DNA of 64,000 nucleotides from Lepus europaeus (Eukaryota; Chordata; Mammalia; Lagomorpha; Leporidae), in assembly GCF_033115175.1 (NCBI RefSeq), contig NC_084827.1, positions 125,945,701-126,009,700 on the forward strand, in the 5' to 3' direction. Shown here piece after piece: positions 36,555-48,026 of this stretch (the stretch's first letter is position 1; each line of letters starts with the position of its first letter). The notes below the pieces were generated by a model. The model worked only from the letters and a program-made list of their open reading frames with translations, did no database searches and was not told where the DNA came from. The position numbers were made by a program, and so were the translations under genes.

Positions 36555-36893
36555 TTGTTAAAAGATTTATTTATTTATTTATTTGAAAGGCAGAGTTACA
36601 GAGAGGCAGAGGCAGAGAGAAAGAGAGAAAGAGTTCTTCCATCCACTGGTTTGCTCTCCAGATGGCCACAATGGCCAGAGCTGCCCCAATCTGAAGCCAG
36701 GAGCCAGGAGCTTCCTACAGATCTCCTATGTGGGTACAGGGGTCCAAATACTTGGATCATCTTCCACTGCTTTCCCAGGCTATAGGAGAGAGCTGCATCA
36801 GAATTGGAGCTGCTGGGTATCAAACCGGAGCCCACATGGGATGCTGATATTGCATGTGGCGTCTTTACCCACTATACCACAGCAAGGGCCCCT
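36555..36893 (-). mobile_element. CSINE inside the old L1
   Basis: From TTTATTTATTTATTTATTTG at the tail to CCACAGCAAGGGCCCC at the head; well preserved. Confidence 0.93.
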
Positions 36894-37339
36894 AATTGTG
36901 CTTTTGATGCCTATGTTTTGAAGGTTTTATACAAAAAAAAAAAAACTTCTTTAGGCCAACATCTTGAAGTGTTTCTTGTGTGATTTCTTCTATAGAAATT
37001 TCTTCTATGTCATGTATGTCTATGTCATAAATTTCTTCTATGTTTCTCATAGTTTAAAATCTGACATTTAGGTCTTTAATCCATTTTGAATTGATTTGTG
37101 TGTAGGGTGCAAGAGAGAAGAAATCAAGCTTCAATCTTCTCCATTTGGATACACAGTTTTCCGAGCATCGTGTATTGGAAAAACTGTCCTCTAGTGCGTA
37201 TTTTTGGTGCTTTTTTTAAGAATCAGTTAGTTGTAAATGCATGGGTTCATTTCTGGGGTCACATTTTGTTCTGTTGATCAGTGTATCTGTTTTATGCCAG
37301 TATCATGTGTTTTGGCTACTTAGGCTCAGTGATGTCTTG

Positions 37340-37517
37340 AAAAGCTATGGGAAACCAAGATGGAGTTCTTGGCTCCTGGCTTCAGCCCGGCTCAGCCTTG
37401 GCTGTTGCAGCCATTTGGAGAGTGAAACAGTAGATATCTCTCAATCTCTATCTTTCTCTGTCTCTATTGCTCCCTCTTTCTGTGTTGCTCTGCCAAATAA
37501 ATAAATAAAATTTTTTA
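37340..37517 (+). mobile_element. CSINE, 5' truncated
   Basis: It begins at about GGGAAACCAAGATGGAG, continues through GGCTCCTGGCTTCAG and ends in AAATAAATAAATAAAATTTT. The tRNA-like head is missing. Confidence 0.88.
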
Positions 37518-38084
37518 CAAAAAAATATTGCTTTTTTTGTAATTCCATGCGAACTTTGGGATTTTTTTAATAATTCAGTGAAGAATGCCTCTAGGAAAAT
37601 GGTGGGGATTGTATTTAATCAGAAGATTGTGTTGGATAGTATGGACGTTTTTTACAATATGAATTCTTCCAGTCATGAACATGGGAGATCTTCCCATTTC
37701 TTCATGTCTTCAGTTTCTTTCATCAATATTTTATCATTTTCACTGAAGAATTCTTTCACATCCTTGATATGAATTCTTGTAGGTATTTTATTATTTTTGT
37801 AGCTATTGTAGATGAGACTGCTTTTATCATTTCTTTTTTTTTTTAGTGAATTCATTGCTGGTATATAAAGATGCTATTCATTGGTTATGCATTGATTTTC
37901 TATGCTACAGCATTTCTGAATTCATTTATCACTTGTAATAGTCTTTTGGTCGAGTCATAATTTGTTCTATATTTACAATAATATCATTTGCAAACAGGGA
38001 TAATTGATTTCTGTCGCTGCTTTTATGCCTTTACTTATTTCCCTTGCCTAATTGCTCTGGCTAAGACAGCCAGTACAATCTTAA

Positions 38085-39085
38085 ACAAGTGATCCCTGTT
38101 AAATATAAGAGCAGGAATAAGAGAAGGAGATGTACAGTTTGGCACATGCTCACACAGACTAACCCCTAATGGTAGAGCTAGAAACATGCCAGGGGATTCT
38201 AATTCAGTCCCATCAAGGTGGCATGTACCAATGACATCTTATTAGTCAAAGTGATCAGTTTCAGTTCATAATTGATCATAATGATAGAATTAAGTGTCAA
38301 AGGGATCACATAAACAAGACTAGTGTCTGCTAATACTAACTGATAGAATTAAAAAGGAGAGAACGATCCAACGTGGGAAGAGGGATACACAGCAGACTCA
38401 GAGACTGGCAAATATCCTAAGCAGCATTCTGGCCTCAGAATCAGCCCTTAAGGCATTCGGATCCAGCTAAAAAGCCCATGAGAGTTTCACAGGCATGAAA
38501 AGCCAAGACCCTGTGGCAAAAAAAAATGTCCTAAATGAAGGATCTCTGTGAGTGAGATCCCAGCAGAAAGAATGGGCCATCAAAAAAGGAGGTACTTTTC
38601 TCTGAAGGGAGGAAAGAACTTCCACTTTGACTACAGCCTTATCCAAATAAGATCGGAGTTTGTGAACTCAAGAGGCTTCCATAGCCTTGGCAGCTCATGG
38701 CAAGAGCTTTGGGTGATTACTGACATCATAAATAAGAGTGTCAATTGTAAATCAACAACAGGAGTCACTGTGCAACTACTCCCCATGTAGGATATCTGTC
38801 CTTAATGTGTTGTACTATGCAAGTTAACGGAAAACCTACTACTCAAACAGTACTTTATACTTTGTGCTTCTGTGTGGGTTCAAACTGTTGAAATCTTTAC
38901 TTAGTATATACTAAGTTGATCTCTGTATATAAAGATAATTGAAAATGAATCTTGATGAAGAATGGAATGGGAGAGGGAGTGGGAGATGGGATGGTTGCAG
39001 ATGGGAGGGAGGTTTTGGGGGCAAAAACCACTATAATCCAAAAGTTGTACTTTGGGAATTCATTAAATAAAAGTTAAAAAGAAAA
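38085..39085 (+). mobile_element. L1 3' UTR, 5'-truncated, inside the old L1
   Basis: It starts at AAGTGATCCCTGTTAAATATAAG, holds a 9-base internal A-run (38,518-38,526), the G-rich block and AATAAAAGTT. It lies opposite to its host L1. The CSINE at 39,096 follows almost directly. Confidence 0.92.
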
Positions 39086-39095
39086 AAAAGGGGTG

Positions 39096-39389
39096 ACTTT
39101 GGGGACAGCACTGTTGCATGACAGTTTAAGTCACTGCCTGTGATGCCTAAATCCCAGTTGGGCACCAGTTCAAGAGCTGGCTGCTCTAATTGCTGCCCAA
39201 CTCCCTGCTAAGATGAATAGGAAAGCAGAAGAGAATGGCCCAAGTGCTTGGGCACCTGCACCCATGCAGGAGACCTGGAACAAGCTCCTGGCTTCTGTCT
39301 CGACCCTAGCCCATCCATGACCATTGCAGCCATTTGGAAAGTGAACCAGCAGATAGAAGATCTCTCTCTTTCTCTCCTCTCTCTCTCTC

Positions 39390-39448
<59 letters not shown>

Positions 39449-39507
39449 TCTCTCCTTCTATCTCTCTATAACTGCCTTTAAAATAAATAAAACAAATATT
39501 TTTATAA
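39096..39507 (+). mobile_element. CSINE with a long pyrimidine tract
   Basis: Head GGGGACAGCACTGTTGC; the CT/CTTT tract spans 39,361-39,445. It ends in AAATAAATAAAACAAATATTTTT. Confidence 0.9.
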
Positions 39508-39685
39508 AGAGTGGCTCCAAATCTTAGAGGAAATGCTTTCAATTTTCCCCCATTCAGTATGATGTTGACTGTAGATTTGTCATAAAAGCCTTTATTTTGC
39601 TGAGATAAGCACTTTCTATACCTAATCTGTTTAATTTTAATCACAAAGGGATGTTGAATTTTGTTAAATGGTTTTTAAGTGTAAA

Positions 39686-39742
39686 TTTTTTTTGACAGGC
39701 AGAGTGAACAGTGAGAGAGAGAGACAGAGAGAGAAGTCTTCC
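39686..39742 (-). mobile_element. CSINE tail serving as the 3' end of the L1
   Basis: T-run, then GACAGGCAGAGTGAACAGTG, a GA tract and GTCTTCC, which is the last 50 bp of the GC-rich CSINE subtype. The next base is already L1 ORF2. No SINE body is present. Confidence 0.88.
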
Positions 39743-42700
39743 ACAATGGCCAACTAGTTCACATTTCCATCAACAATGGGTTATGGACTTGTTGCCCACA
39801 TCCTGTTTGTTGGGTTAGAGTACCCTTTTACCCACATTATTGTTTGCTCATTTCTGTATGTGAGCCGTTCTCACTGGGGTGACATGAAACCTCACTGTGT
39901 TTTTTTTTTTTATTTGCATTTCCCTGCTAGTTAGTGATCCTGAGCATTTTTTCATGTGTCTTTTGGACATTTGAATTTCACCTTTTGAAAAATCCCTGTT
40001 TGAGTCCTTTGCCCATTTCTTAACTGGATTGTTTGTTTTGTTGTTGTTGAGTTTTTTAAACTCTTTATAGACTCTTGATATTAATCCTTTGTCAATAATT
40101 TGCAACTATTTTCTCCCATTCTGTCAATTGCCTCTTCACTTTGATGAGTATTTCCTTTGTGGAGCAGGAGCTGCTTAGCTTGATGTAATCCTATCTGTCT
40201 GTTTTTACTTTGATTTACTGTGCTTCTGGGTTTTTCTCCAAAAAGTCTTTGCTTATGCCGGTGTCCTGTAGAGTACCCCCAATGTTCTCCTCTAGTAATT
40301 TGATTTATCAGGTCATAGACTTAGATCCTTGATCCATTTTAAGTTGATTTTTGATAAGCTGTAAGGGAAGGGTCTTGTTACATACTTCTGCATGCAGAGA
40401 TCTATTTTCCAAGCACCATTTGTTAAAGACTGTCCTTTTTCTAGGGAATGACTATACCTCCTTTGTCAAAGATAAGTTGGTTTTAGATGTGTAAGTGGAT
40501 TTCTGATGTTTCCATTATGTTCCATTGGTCTACATGTCTATTTCTGTGCTAGTAACAGACTGTCTTGATTATAACTGCCTGGTAATATGTCTTGAAAATT
40601 GGTATTGTGATGCCTCTGGCTCTGTTTTTGTTTAACATTTCTTTAGATATTTAGGGTTTCTTGGTTTTCCATATGAATTTTAGCTTCATTTTTTTCTAAA
40701 TCTGAGAAGAATATCATTGGTATTTTGATTGGAATCACATTGAATCTGTAAATTACTTTTGGTAGTATGGACATTTTCATATTAATTCTTCCAATCCACA
40801 AACATGGGAGATTTTTCCATTTTTGTGTCTTCTATTTCTTTCTTTCATGTTTTGTAACTTTCATCAGAAGATCTTTCACATCTTTGCATAAATTTATTCC
40901 ACAGTATTTTAGATTTTGTTGAGCTATTGTAAATGGGACTCTTCTTACAAGCTCTTTCTCAGCCATGGCATTGTCTGTGTATATAAATGCTATTGATTTT
41001 TTTGTTAATTTTATATCCTACAACTTTATCAAACTCTTTTATGAGTTTTATAAGTTCCAGTAGTCTTTTAGTGGGGTCTTTTGGTTCTACTATATATAGA
41101 ATCATATCATCTGCAAATGGGGATAAATTGACTTACTCCTTTATAATTTATATCACTTTGATTCCTTTTTGTTGATAATAGCACTTCTTAAAATGTCCAG
41201 GACTATATTTAACAGCAATGGTGAAAGTGGGCATTCTTGTCTGGTTCCAGATCTTAGTGGGAATGCTTCCAACTTTCTCCCATTTAATATGATGCTGGCT
41301 GTGAGTTTGTCATAAATTTATGTTAAGGAATGTTCCTTCTATACCCTATTTGCTTACATTTTTATCATGAAAGGATGTTGTATTTTATCTAATGCTTTCT
41401 CTGCATCTGTTGAGATAATCATATGGTTTTTATTTTTCAATTTCTTAATGTTATATATCACATTTATTGATTTTTGTTATCTTGACCTATCCCTGCTAAT
41501 CAGGGGAAATCCCACTTTTTCCAGGTAAATGATCCTTCTGATGTGTTGTTGGGTTCAATTAGCTAATATTCTGTTGAGGATGTTTCCATCTAAGTTCATC
41601 AGTGATATTGGACTATAGTTCTCTTTGTTGTGTCTTTATCTGGTTTTGGAATTAAGATGATGCTGGCCTCATAGAGTTTGAGAAGATTCCCTCCTTTTCA
41701 ATTGTTTTGAATAGCTGGAGAAAAGTGTAATTAATTCTTCTTTAAAAGTCCAGTAGAATTCAGCAATGAAGACATCCAGGCCTGGGATTTTCTTTATTGG
41801 GGGAGGTGTTTATTACTGATTCAATCTTTTCTTGGTTATTGGTCTATTTAGGTTTACTATGTCTTCATGATTCAATTTTTGTAGATTGTTTGTGTCCATG
41901 AATCTATCCATTTCTTGTAGATTTTTCAGTTTGTTGGTATAAATCTGTTTGTAATTATTCCTGATTATTCTTTTCATTTCTGTGGTATCAGTTGTTATAT
42001 CTATATTTTCATCTCTGATTTTATTAATTTGGGTCTTCTCCCATTTTTTTGTTAGTTGGGCCAGTGCTTTATCATTTTGTTTGTTTTTTTTTTCCAAAAA
42101 ACTAGTATCTCATTTCATTGATCTTTTGTCTATTTTGTTTCCTCTCTAATTTTAATTATTTATTCTCTAATTTTAATTATTCCTTTCCTTTTACTGATTT
42201 GGGGTTTAGTTTGTTGTTGTTTTTCTAGGTGTATTGATAGCTTTGAATGATGTCTTTCCAATTTCTTAATGTAGGCACTAATTTTTATAAACTGTCTTTT
42301 AACACTGGTTTTGCTGCACCCCATAAGTTTTGATATGTTGTATTGTCATCTTCATTTGTTTATAGGAATTTTTATTCCCCTTTTGTTTGCTTCCATGACC
42401 AGTGGTTCATTATGGAGTGTGTTGTTCAGTATCCAGATGTTTGCATATTTTCTAGAGATTCTTAAGTTGTTAAATTCCATCTTTATTCCATTGTGTTCAG
42501 AAAAGATGCATGGCATGATTTCAGTTTTTTAAAATTTGCTGAGAATTGCTTTGTGGCTTAGCATATGATTCATCCTTGAGAAAGTCCCATGCACTGATGA
42601 AAAGAGTGTGCATTAGGTTAGGTCCATTTTGTCCATAATGTATATTAGCTCTGTTGTTTCTTTGTTGATTTTCTGACTAGGTGATCTGCCCTTGGATGAC

Positions 42701-42929
42701 AGTAGGGTGTTGAAGTCCCCCATTACTATTATATTGGACTCCATGTTTCCCTTTAGATCCATCAACATTTGTGTCAAATAGCCAGGGACCCTAGCATTGG
42801 GTGCCATATACATTTACTATAGTCCCATCTTCCTGATGAATCGATCCCTTAATCATTACATGGTGTCCTTCTTTGTCTCTTTAACAGTTTTTTGTTAAAG
42901 TCTATTTTATCTGCTATCAGGATGGCTAC

Positions 42930-43409
42930 TGTGGGTGATCCTGTGGGATTGCCTGCACTGCCCATGTAGGAGGATGAGAGGGCATGGTGCACCATGCCTC
43001 CCAAGAGGGATCCCACAGCCTGGCTGCTGGCAGGTGGCAGGAGGTCTAGACCATTTCCCCCATCCCCCCTTCCTTTGGAAACCCTGTGGCTTTGCCTTTA
43101 TGATTGATAAACAGAGAGCCAATAAGCAACTTCCACATTCCAGATGTGGGCCGGTTACACAAAGGGGCCTATGTGGCCAGCATGACCTATAAGTTGATTG
43201 GTTAGGGGTCTTTTGGCATGCTGACCCTTCTGCCCTAAATAATTGCTGTTACTACCTCAGGTTTTTTCTTCCCCTCTTACTCTATAAAAGTCTGTGGCTA
43301 ATTACTAATAAACAGACATGCTCCTCAGGCTTGTCTCTGGTGTTTCTTGTCGAGAGACACTGTCACTCTTTCAGCCTGACAGCTAAGAGTCTCACACAAA
43401 GAGACCTCA
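42930..43409 (+). mobile_element. Solo LTR of an endogenous retrovirus, 480 bp, 6-bp TSD
   Basis: It starts TGTGGGTGATCC and ends GAGACCTCA, so it has the TG...CA ends of an LTR, and it is flanked by the exact 6-bp GGCTAC at 42,924-42,929 and 43,410-43,415. A TATA-like CTATAAAAG lies at 43,282-43,290 and AATAAA at 43,307-43,312, setting the strand. Removing it restores L1 sequence. A 6-bp duplication is typical of ERVK-like (class II) elements. No internal genes remain; it likely arose by recombination between two LTRs. Confidence 0.9.
43282..43312 (+). promoter_or_regulatory. LTR TATA-like box and polyadenylation signal
   Basis: CTATAAAAG followed 17 bases later by AATAAA, an arrangement seen in compact retroviral R regions. 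Activity is unknown. Confidence 0.65.
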
Positions 43410-43469
43410 GGCTACACTCACTCATTTCTGCTTTCCATTAACATGGAATATCCTTTTTCCATTCTTTTA

Positions 43470-43777
43470 TTTTTTTTAACAGGCAGAGTTAGACAGTGAG
43501 AGAGACAGAGAAAAAAGTCTTCCCTCCATTGTTTCACCCCCCAAATGGCCACTATGGCCAGCGCACTGTGCCAATCCGAAGCCAGGAGCCAGTTGCTTCC
43601 TCCTGGTCTCCGATGTGGGTGCAGGGGCCCAAGCACTTGGACCATCCTCCACTGCCTTCCCAGGTCACAGCAGAGAGCTGGACTGAAAAAGGAGCAACCG
43701 TGACTAGAACCCGGTGTCATATGGGATGCCGGCATCACAGGAGGAGGATTAACCAAGTGAACCATGGCGCTGGCCCC
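43470..43777 (-). mobile_element. CSINE in L1 ORF2
   Basis: Full-length GC-rich subtype, from the T-run and ACAGGCAGAGTTAGACAG to GAACCATGGCGCTGGCCCC. TCCATTCTTTTAT and TCCATTTTTTCAC on the two sides look like a diverged target duplication. Confidence 0.93.
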
Positions 43778-43831
43778 TCCATTTTTTCACTTTTAATCTG
43801 TGTGTATCTTTGTTGGTTTGATGTTTTTTTT

Positions 43832-44180
43832 TTAATTTTTAAGATTATTTATTTATTTATTTGAGAGGTAGCACTACAGATAGAAAGAGGGAGAGACAGA
43901 GAAAGAAAGGTCTTCCATTCACTAGTTCACTCCCCAAATGGCTGCAACTGCTGGAGCTGAGCTGACCCAAAGACAGGAGACAGGAGCTTCCTCCAGGTCT
44001 CCCATTGCAGGTGTTGGAGGTGGTGGGGGGCAAGCACCTGGGCCACCTTCTACTGCTTCCCTAGGCCATAGCAGAGAACTGGATCAGAAGAGCAGCCAGG
44101 ATGCAAATTGGTATCCATGTGGGATGCTGGTGCTACAGGCAGAGGCTTAGCCTACTACATACACCACAATGCCAGCCCCT
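43832..44180 (-). mobile_element. CSINE in L1 ORF2
   Basis: From TTATTTATTTATTTGAGAGG to ACCACAATGCCAGCCCC. A G-rich insertion (GGAGGTGGTGGGGGG, 44,016-44,030) sits where other copies read GCAGGGGCCC. Confidence 0.92.
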
Positions 44181-44429
44181 AGGTGTTTTTTTGTTGTTAT
44201 TTTTGTTTTTTGTTTTTTGTAGACAGCAAATAGATGAGTCTTGGTTTTTAATCTATTCAGCCAATCTGTATCTTTCAATTGGGGAATTTATGCCATTTAC
44301 ATTCAAGTTTACTATTTATAAGTAACAATTTGGCTGTGCCATTTTTCCATAAAAATTATTATTGTTTGCTTTAGATTTCCTTTGAAGTTTTACTAGGAGA
44401 TTTTCTGCCTTCACATTCTTTCATAATGA

Positions 44430-45345
44430 TGACTATCTTTCTGTGTTTCTGTGTGTAGCACATCCTTAAGCATCATTTGTAAGGCTGGGCAAACACTGAC
44501 AAATTCTTTCAATTTCTGTTTGTTATGGAAGGTCTTTATTTCACCTTCACTCCTAAATGAGAGTTTTGCAGAGTACAGTATTCTAGGTTTTGCTTTCTCT
44601 TATGACTTGGACTATGTCTCTCCTCTCCCTTTTCTACTAGCCTATAGGATTTCTGATGAGAAGTCAGCTGTGAGTCTAACTGGAGATCCTTTGGAAGTAA
44701 TCTGGCATTTCTCTCATGCACATTTTAGAATCTTTGCTTTATGCTTTACAGTTGAAAGTTTGACTACAATGTGTCATGGTGAGATCTTTTCTAGTCATGT
44801 CTGTAAGAGTTCTATGCACCTTGTGTACCTGGATATCCTTTTCTTTTTCCAAATTAGGGAAGTTTTCTATAATTATTTCACTGAATAGGCCTTCTAATCC
44901 ATATCTCTTTTTGAGCCTTTTGAAACTCCTGGGACCCTTATGTTGAGTTGTTTGATATCATCCCGTAAATCTCCAACATTGTTTTGAGTTTTTCTAATTT
45001 TTTTCTTTTTTTTTTTTTGGTCTGAGTGAAAAATTTCCAAAGATATGTCTTTCAGCTCAGATATTCTTTCTTCTGCCTCACCAAGTCTGTTATAAGGCTT
45101 TCCACTGTATTTCAATTCAACATATTGAATTCTTTATTTCTAATATTTCATTTTGATTTCTCTTCAAAATTGCAGTTTCATGGGAAAATTTTTCACTCAT
45201 GTCATGTATAGATTAATTTGTAGATTTGTTTTTCTTGCTTCTGATTAATCCCATGATTAATCTTTCAAATTCCATTTCAGGCATTTCATCAGTCTCTTCA
45301 TCTTCACATTCTAATATTGAAGTGTTGTGTTCCTTATTCGGGGGT
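44430..45345 (-). pseudogene. L1 ORF1 remnant of the nested L1
   Basis: The minus strand at 44,894-45,115 reads GEAEERISELKDIS and then DDIKQLNIRVPGV, the ORF1 junction between coiled coil and RNA-binding domain. The C-terminal part lies at 44,460-44,560. Frames are broken. The mini-insertion at 45,366 lies just upstream of the start. Confidence 0.82.
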
Positions 45346-45365
45346 ATGTTGTCTTCCTTATTCTT

Positions 45366-45412
45366 TTTTTTTAAATCAATTCTTTATTTAGGTAACAAGT
45401 TGGTTATGTTCA
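45366..45412 (-). mobile_element. 47-bp retro-insertion of an unknown transcript 3' end
   Basis: The exact 13-bp CTTCCTTATTCTT at 45,353-45,365 and 45,413-45,425 flanks it. On the minus strand the insert reads about 39 bases of unique sequence containing AATAAAG, then an A-run. This is what a severely 5'-truncated mRNA retrocopy looks like. The source transcript is unknown. Confidence 0.82.
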
Positions 45413-45425
45413 CTTCCTTATTCTT

Positions 45426-46690
45426 ATTTCTTGAATTTCTTCTCTTATTTTTAAGCATTTATGAAAATACTTATTGGTATTCTCCTCTGCTGGCTTTTAT
45501 CTTTGAACTATACCTCTGTGGCTTAGTGGAATGTCTGTTCTTTCAGTGCATACCCAGAGTTGTGTTCTGAGTGTGGGCACAGAGCTCTGGTCAGTGCTCC
45601 AGGGTGGAGTGAGTATCCATGTTGGTACCCAAGTTGGGCATGGCAGATCTCTTTTTTGCTGAAGGGAGGCCTTGATCACATCTGTTGGCATAATCAGACC
45701 CTCACCTCCTCTTTTGCAATGTTATCAATGCCTATGGTTAGCCCACAGTGGGTACAACCCCTGTCTACACTGGCACATGAGCCAGATAAAGGATATGTGT
45801 GGCCTCACAGCAAGAAACTGTCTTCAATGACACAAGTCAGCCTGTCATGGAGCTCTGAGCCTCTGACACTAGACAGTGATTGTCCAGGGACCCAGCTACA
45901 CCCCACACCCTATTGTGCAATCACAGAATTCCCAGTCACAGCATGCAAGCCTCCCACAGTCATGGTGTGCAGAGGATGCTCTCTGTTCCATGAACCTGAC
46001 CCATTCATGGAGAGAGCAGACGTTCCCAGTCCCAGCTGCCAGTGGTTGCTCTACCTTGGCTCTTTGAGCACCAGATCCTGTGATATGTTGAGAATGAGGC
46101 ACCTTACAATCATATGTGGGTGCCTAGCCCCCTGTCGACCCTCCCACCCAGACTCAAAGTTAGTGAGGAATGTGGCTTTTTCCTTCTGATAAAACCATCT
46201 GGTCATAGCATGCACAAGAGCCACCATAGCATACACCAGTATCAAGGGCACCTTCTCCCCACCAGTTGCCAGGCACCCTTGTTGAGGGTTGGAGAGAAAG
46301 AAACATGTTTTTCTCTCACTGGTTTAGGTGGATTCCCTGCCCCCTGCTAGTGCTCCATGTCAGACTCAAAGAAAGTGTGGTCCACAAAGCTCTCTCTCAG
46401 ACAATCACCTGTGGCACAGGCTGCTGCAGACTGCTCTCACCTCATCCTCCAAAGTTGGGATCTCCTCCATTTCTGAGCCCTGGGGGTTGTGTGTGATGTC
46501 TGTGCTCATTGCTGTGTGTCTACAGTTTCCATGTTGCCACACAGTATCCCTCTTCTTTCTGCAGAATTTCCACTGCTAGCTTCTCTCCAACTCTCTCCTG
46601 AGAATGTAATTCCCCCACTTTTCTTTTGCTATTTTCCCCTGTTCAAAAGCAGTGCACCATTTCCCTATTCAGCCATTTTGGAATCACCTG
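45426..46690 (-). mobile_element. 5' UTR of the nested L1
   Basis: Moderately GC-rich and related to 5,400-6,738. It ends at CTATTCAGCCATTTTGG, the degenerate L1 5' end. Confidence 0.75.
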
Positions 46691-47692
46691 AATGCAGTTT
46701 CTTCATCTGTCAAGGTGATGGTATAACTTTTATCCTTCATTTTGGTGATATGATGTACCATGCTTGTTGATTTACATAAGTTGAACCATCCCTGAACCCT
46801 TGAGATAAACTCTCCTAATTACAGTGAAAGATGTTTTCAATGTGCTTTTGAATTCAATTTACTAGAATTTTGTTGAGAAATTTACATTGATGTGCATCAG
46901 GGAGATTGGTCCATAGTTTTCTTATATTGTTGTCTCCTGAACTGTTTTTGCCCACAAGATAATGTTGCTCTCCTAATAGATTAGTAGGATTCCCCCATTT
47001 CAAAATAGTTGAATAGTTTGGGAAGAATTGGTGTTAGTAAAGTTTAGCAGTGGAGCCATTTGGTCCTGGTTTTTCCTTTAATCAGCACTAAAAATCTCTC
47101 AAATGTCTCATTACTCCTTATTGGTCTGTTCATGTTTTATACAACTTCATGGTTCAATTTTAGTACGTTGTATGTGTCCAGAAATTTAACCATTTCTTTC
47201 ATATTTTTCCAACCTGTTCATGTACAGCTGTACATAATAGTTCCTAGTGGATCTTTGTATTTCTGAGGTATAAATTATAATATCTCCTTTTTTTCATCTA
47301 TGCCTCTGAGTATTCTCTCTTCTCTTCTTAGTCTAGCTAAAGTTTTGCTGATTTTGTTTATCTTTTCAAAAGTCCAATTCTTCATTTTGTTTTGTTCTGG
47401 AACTTTTATATTATTGGTCTGTTTTCTATTTGTGCTCTGATATTTATTTCTTTCCTCAACTCACTGTGGGTTTGGTTTGTTCTTTTCCAGTTCCTTGAGA
47501 TGCTTCATTCTGTTGTTAATTTGAAATATTTCTCTTTTTTTAAAGGTAGTTATTGCTATAGATTTTCCTCTTAGTACTGCTTTTTCTGTATCCTTTGAGT
47601 CAGTATGTTATTTCCATTTGAATTTGTTTGAAGAATTTTTAATCTCTTCTTTTCATTTCATCATTTTAAATCATTTGTTTAAAAGTCTGTTA

Positions 47693-48026
47693 TCTAGGAG
47701 CAGCCATGTGGCACAGCAGATTAAGCTGCTGCTTCAGACATCCACATTCCATATTGGAGAGCCTAGAATTGAGTCCCACCTCTGCTTCATATCCAGCTGC
47801 CTGCTAACACACATGTAGAAGTAGCAGATAATGGCCCAAGCACTTGGGTTCCTATCATCCAAGTGGGATATACTGATCTCTTGGCTTCTAGCTTTGTCTT
47901 GGCCCAACCCTGGCTGCTGCTGGCATTTCAAGAGTGAAATAGTAGAGAAATATCTCTGTCTCTTTGTCTCTCCTTCTTACTGTCACTCTGCCTCTCAAAT
48001 ATATAAATATAACTTTTTAAAAAAGT
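47693..48026 (+). mobile_element. CSINE, diverged, in the old L1
   Basis: From GGAGCAGCCATGTGGCAC to CTCAAATATATAAATATAAC. It lies opposite to its host. Confidence 0.85.

Larger units (their letters stand above)
39743..44400 (-). pseudogene. L1 ORF2 remnant of the nested L1
   Basis: Readable parts include [23 protein letters not shown] near 39,900, a part with GSPKRLIEL-type reverse transcriptase sequence near 41,030-41,170 and, at 42,613-42,813, an endonuclease segment with GDFNTLL and KINKETTEL. It is cut by the solo LTR and by two SINEs, and has frameshifts and stops. Confidence 0.85.
39676..46690 (-). mobile_element. Nested near full-length L1 whose 3' end is a CSINE tail
   Basis: This L1 lies inside the old L1. 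It has 5' UTR (45,345-46,690), ORF1 (44,430-45,345) and ORF2 (from about 44,400 down to 39,743), but no ORF2 C-terminus and no L1 3' UTR. Instead the ORF2 sequence joins at the 7-bp GTCTTCC (39,736-39,742) to a CSINE tail and an A-run (T-run 39,686-39,693). Inside it are a solo LTR, two CSINEs and a 47-bp retro-insertion. The target duplication is not clear; AATGGTTTTT (39,667) and AATGCAGTTT (46,691) are the best candidates. Confidence 0.82.

Noticed and set aside
39361..39445. CRISPR-like regular repeat
   Set aside because: It is a CT microsatellite in a CSINE, in a mammalian genome, without spacers.
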